Origin: DUAL01 sp036012565
GTDB taxonomy: Bacteria; Bacteroidota; Bacteroidia; Flavobacteriales; BACL11
Assembly (NCBI GenBank): GCA_036012565.1
Contig: DASCPP010000091.1
Span: 1-15,183 of the forward strand
Reading direction: 5' to 3'
DNA: 15,183 nucleotides
The notes under the pieces were generated by a model, which was not told where the DNA came from, made no database searches, and saw only the letters and a list, made by a program, of their open reading frames with translations. A program made the position numbers and the translations under genes. Of this stretch, positions 14,933 to 15,183 are shown piece after piece (the stretch's first letter is position 1; each line of letters begins with the position of its first letter).

Positions 14933-15120
14933 TCTTCCGATTTGCAAGCCTCATCAGGCATTGCTCCACAAAGACCACATGGCTCTCCTTCTTTGTTTGT
15001 TATTGAGTTTTGACTTGCACAAGTTCCAGCAAATTTTCCATTTTTCTTAATTAATATTTTAATAGCAATTCCAGCAAAAGCCAGTGTAATCATCCCTATT
15101 GTTATCAAAAATATCTTCAT
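14929..15120 (-). CDS. nqrM: NqrM-like (DUF539) Na+-NQR maturation protein
   Basis: A 63-residue small membrane protein. In Vibrio, NqrM is needed to mature Na+-NQR and is thought to deliver iron to the Cys site of NqrD/NqrE. The sequence shows one N-terminal membrane helix (about 3-24, ending in KILIKK) followed by a soluble cysteine-bearing tail: Cys34 in GKFAGTCAS, Cys48 and Cys51 in EPCGLCG, and Cys59. A KG..GTC element just after the helix and a CxxCG pair are the recognisable NqrM layout; the rest is too short for certainty. The gene has its own TAnnTTTG box and lies tail-to-tail with apbE, another NQR maturation factor, which strengthens the call. Many annotations would call it only a small membrane or secreted protein. 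Confidence 0.78.
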   Translation of the reverse strand: MKIFLITIGMITLAFAGIAIKILIKKNGKFAGTCASQNSITNKEGEPCGLCGAMPDEACKSED

Positions 15121-15125
15121 AATTG

Positions 15126-15133
15126 CAAAACTA
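15126..15133 (-). promoter_or_regulatory. Candidate -7 promoter element (TAGTTTTG) for the nqrM-like gene
   Basis: On the minus strand TAGTTTTG fits TAnnTTTG and ends 5 bp before the ATG at 15120. It lies between the gene and the strong terminator at 15137-15168, so the small gene appears to be a separate transcription unit with a minimal leader. Confidence 0.5.
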
Positions 15134-15136
15134 CAT

Positions 15137-15168
15137 AAAAAAAAGGGCTACTCATAAGGTAGCCCTTT
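15137..15168 (-). terminator. Rho-independent terminator, minus strand (possibly bidirectional)
   Basis: AAAGGGCTAC (15142-15151) and GTAGCCCTTT (15159-15168) form a 10-bp perfect stem with a 7-base loop. On the minus strand it is followed by eight T (15144 down to 15137), a classic terminator for a leftward gene lying beyond the right edge. On the plus strand only three T follow, so it may also act weakly after apbE. Confidence 0.8.
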
Positions 15169-15183
15169 AAATTACCTTTAGTA

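Noticed and set aside
1..15183. Defence system, prophage, integron or CRISPR content
   Set aside because: Every sizeable frame is accounted for by a core or envelope gene; no spacer-repeat structure, integrase, transposase or toxin-antitoxin pair was seen.

Overview
The window is AT-rich chromosomal DNA from a member of the Bacteroidota, most likely a Flavobacteriia-like lineage. The evidence is a gingipain-family (C25) protease with a type IX secretion C-terminal signal, the ftsK-lolA gene pair, the Na+-NQR maturation genes apbE and nqrM, the lack of obvious Shine-Dalgarno sequences, and TAnnTTTG boxes (the Bacteroidota -7 element) just upstream of five transcription units. I cannot name genus or species. 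Coding density is high, and I see no tRNA, rRNA, CRISPR array, phage gene or transposase.

Layout, left to right: (1) A minus-strand operon of three genes, dapD (lysine/diaminopimelate synthesis), a GT9 heptosyltransferase-like gene and a GT2 glycosyltransferase cut by the left edge; the last two overlap by one base. (2) A plus-strand pair: a 1149-residue secreted C25 protease followed, with a one-base overlap and a GTG start, by ruvX/yqgF. (3) A 472-bp gene-free stretch holding a REP-like hairpin, a second imperfect palindrome and a 92-bp unit with inverted ends. (4) A minus-strand pair, ftsK and lolA, separated by one base. (5) A plus-strand run: an arginine-deiminase-like hydrolase, a CtlX-type citrulline hydrolase, argS (overlapping ctlX by one base) and a lipoprotein ApbE. 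(6) A convergent nqrM-like gene on the minus strand sharing its stop-codon bases with apbE, followed by a strong minus-strand terminator belonging to an off-window neighbour.

Functional themes: envelope and peptidoglycan precursor synthesis (dapD, GT9, GT2), protein secretion and lipoprotein trafficking (C25 protease, lolA), chromosome handling (ftsK, ruvX), arginine use (deiminase-like, CtlX and argS in one run), and assembly of the sodium-pumping NADH:quinone oxidoreductase (apbE, nqrM). Two start sites needed correction: the deiminase-like gene should start at ATG 10232, not at a TTG inside its promoter box, and argS should start at ATG 12107.

I did not find a clear previously undescribed system. 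The most rewarding leads are the possible two-step arginine-to-ornithine route next to argS, the secreted protease translationally linked to ruvX, and small repeats (two 7-bp-period arrays flush with gene ends and the 92-bp inverted-end unit).
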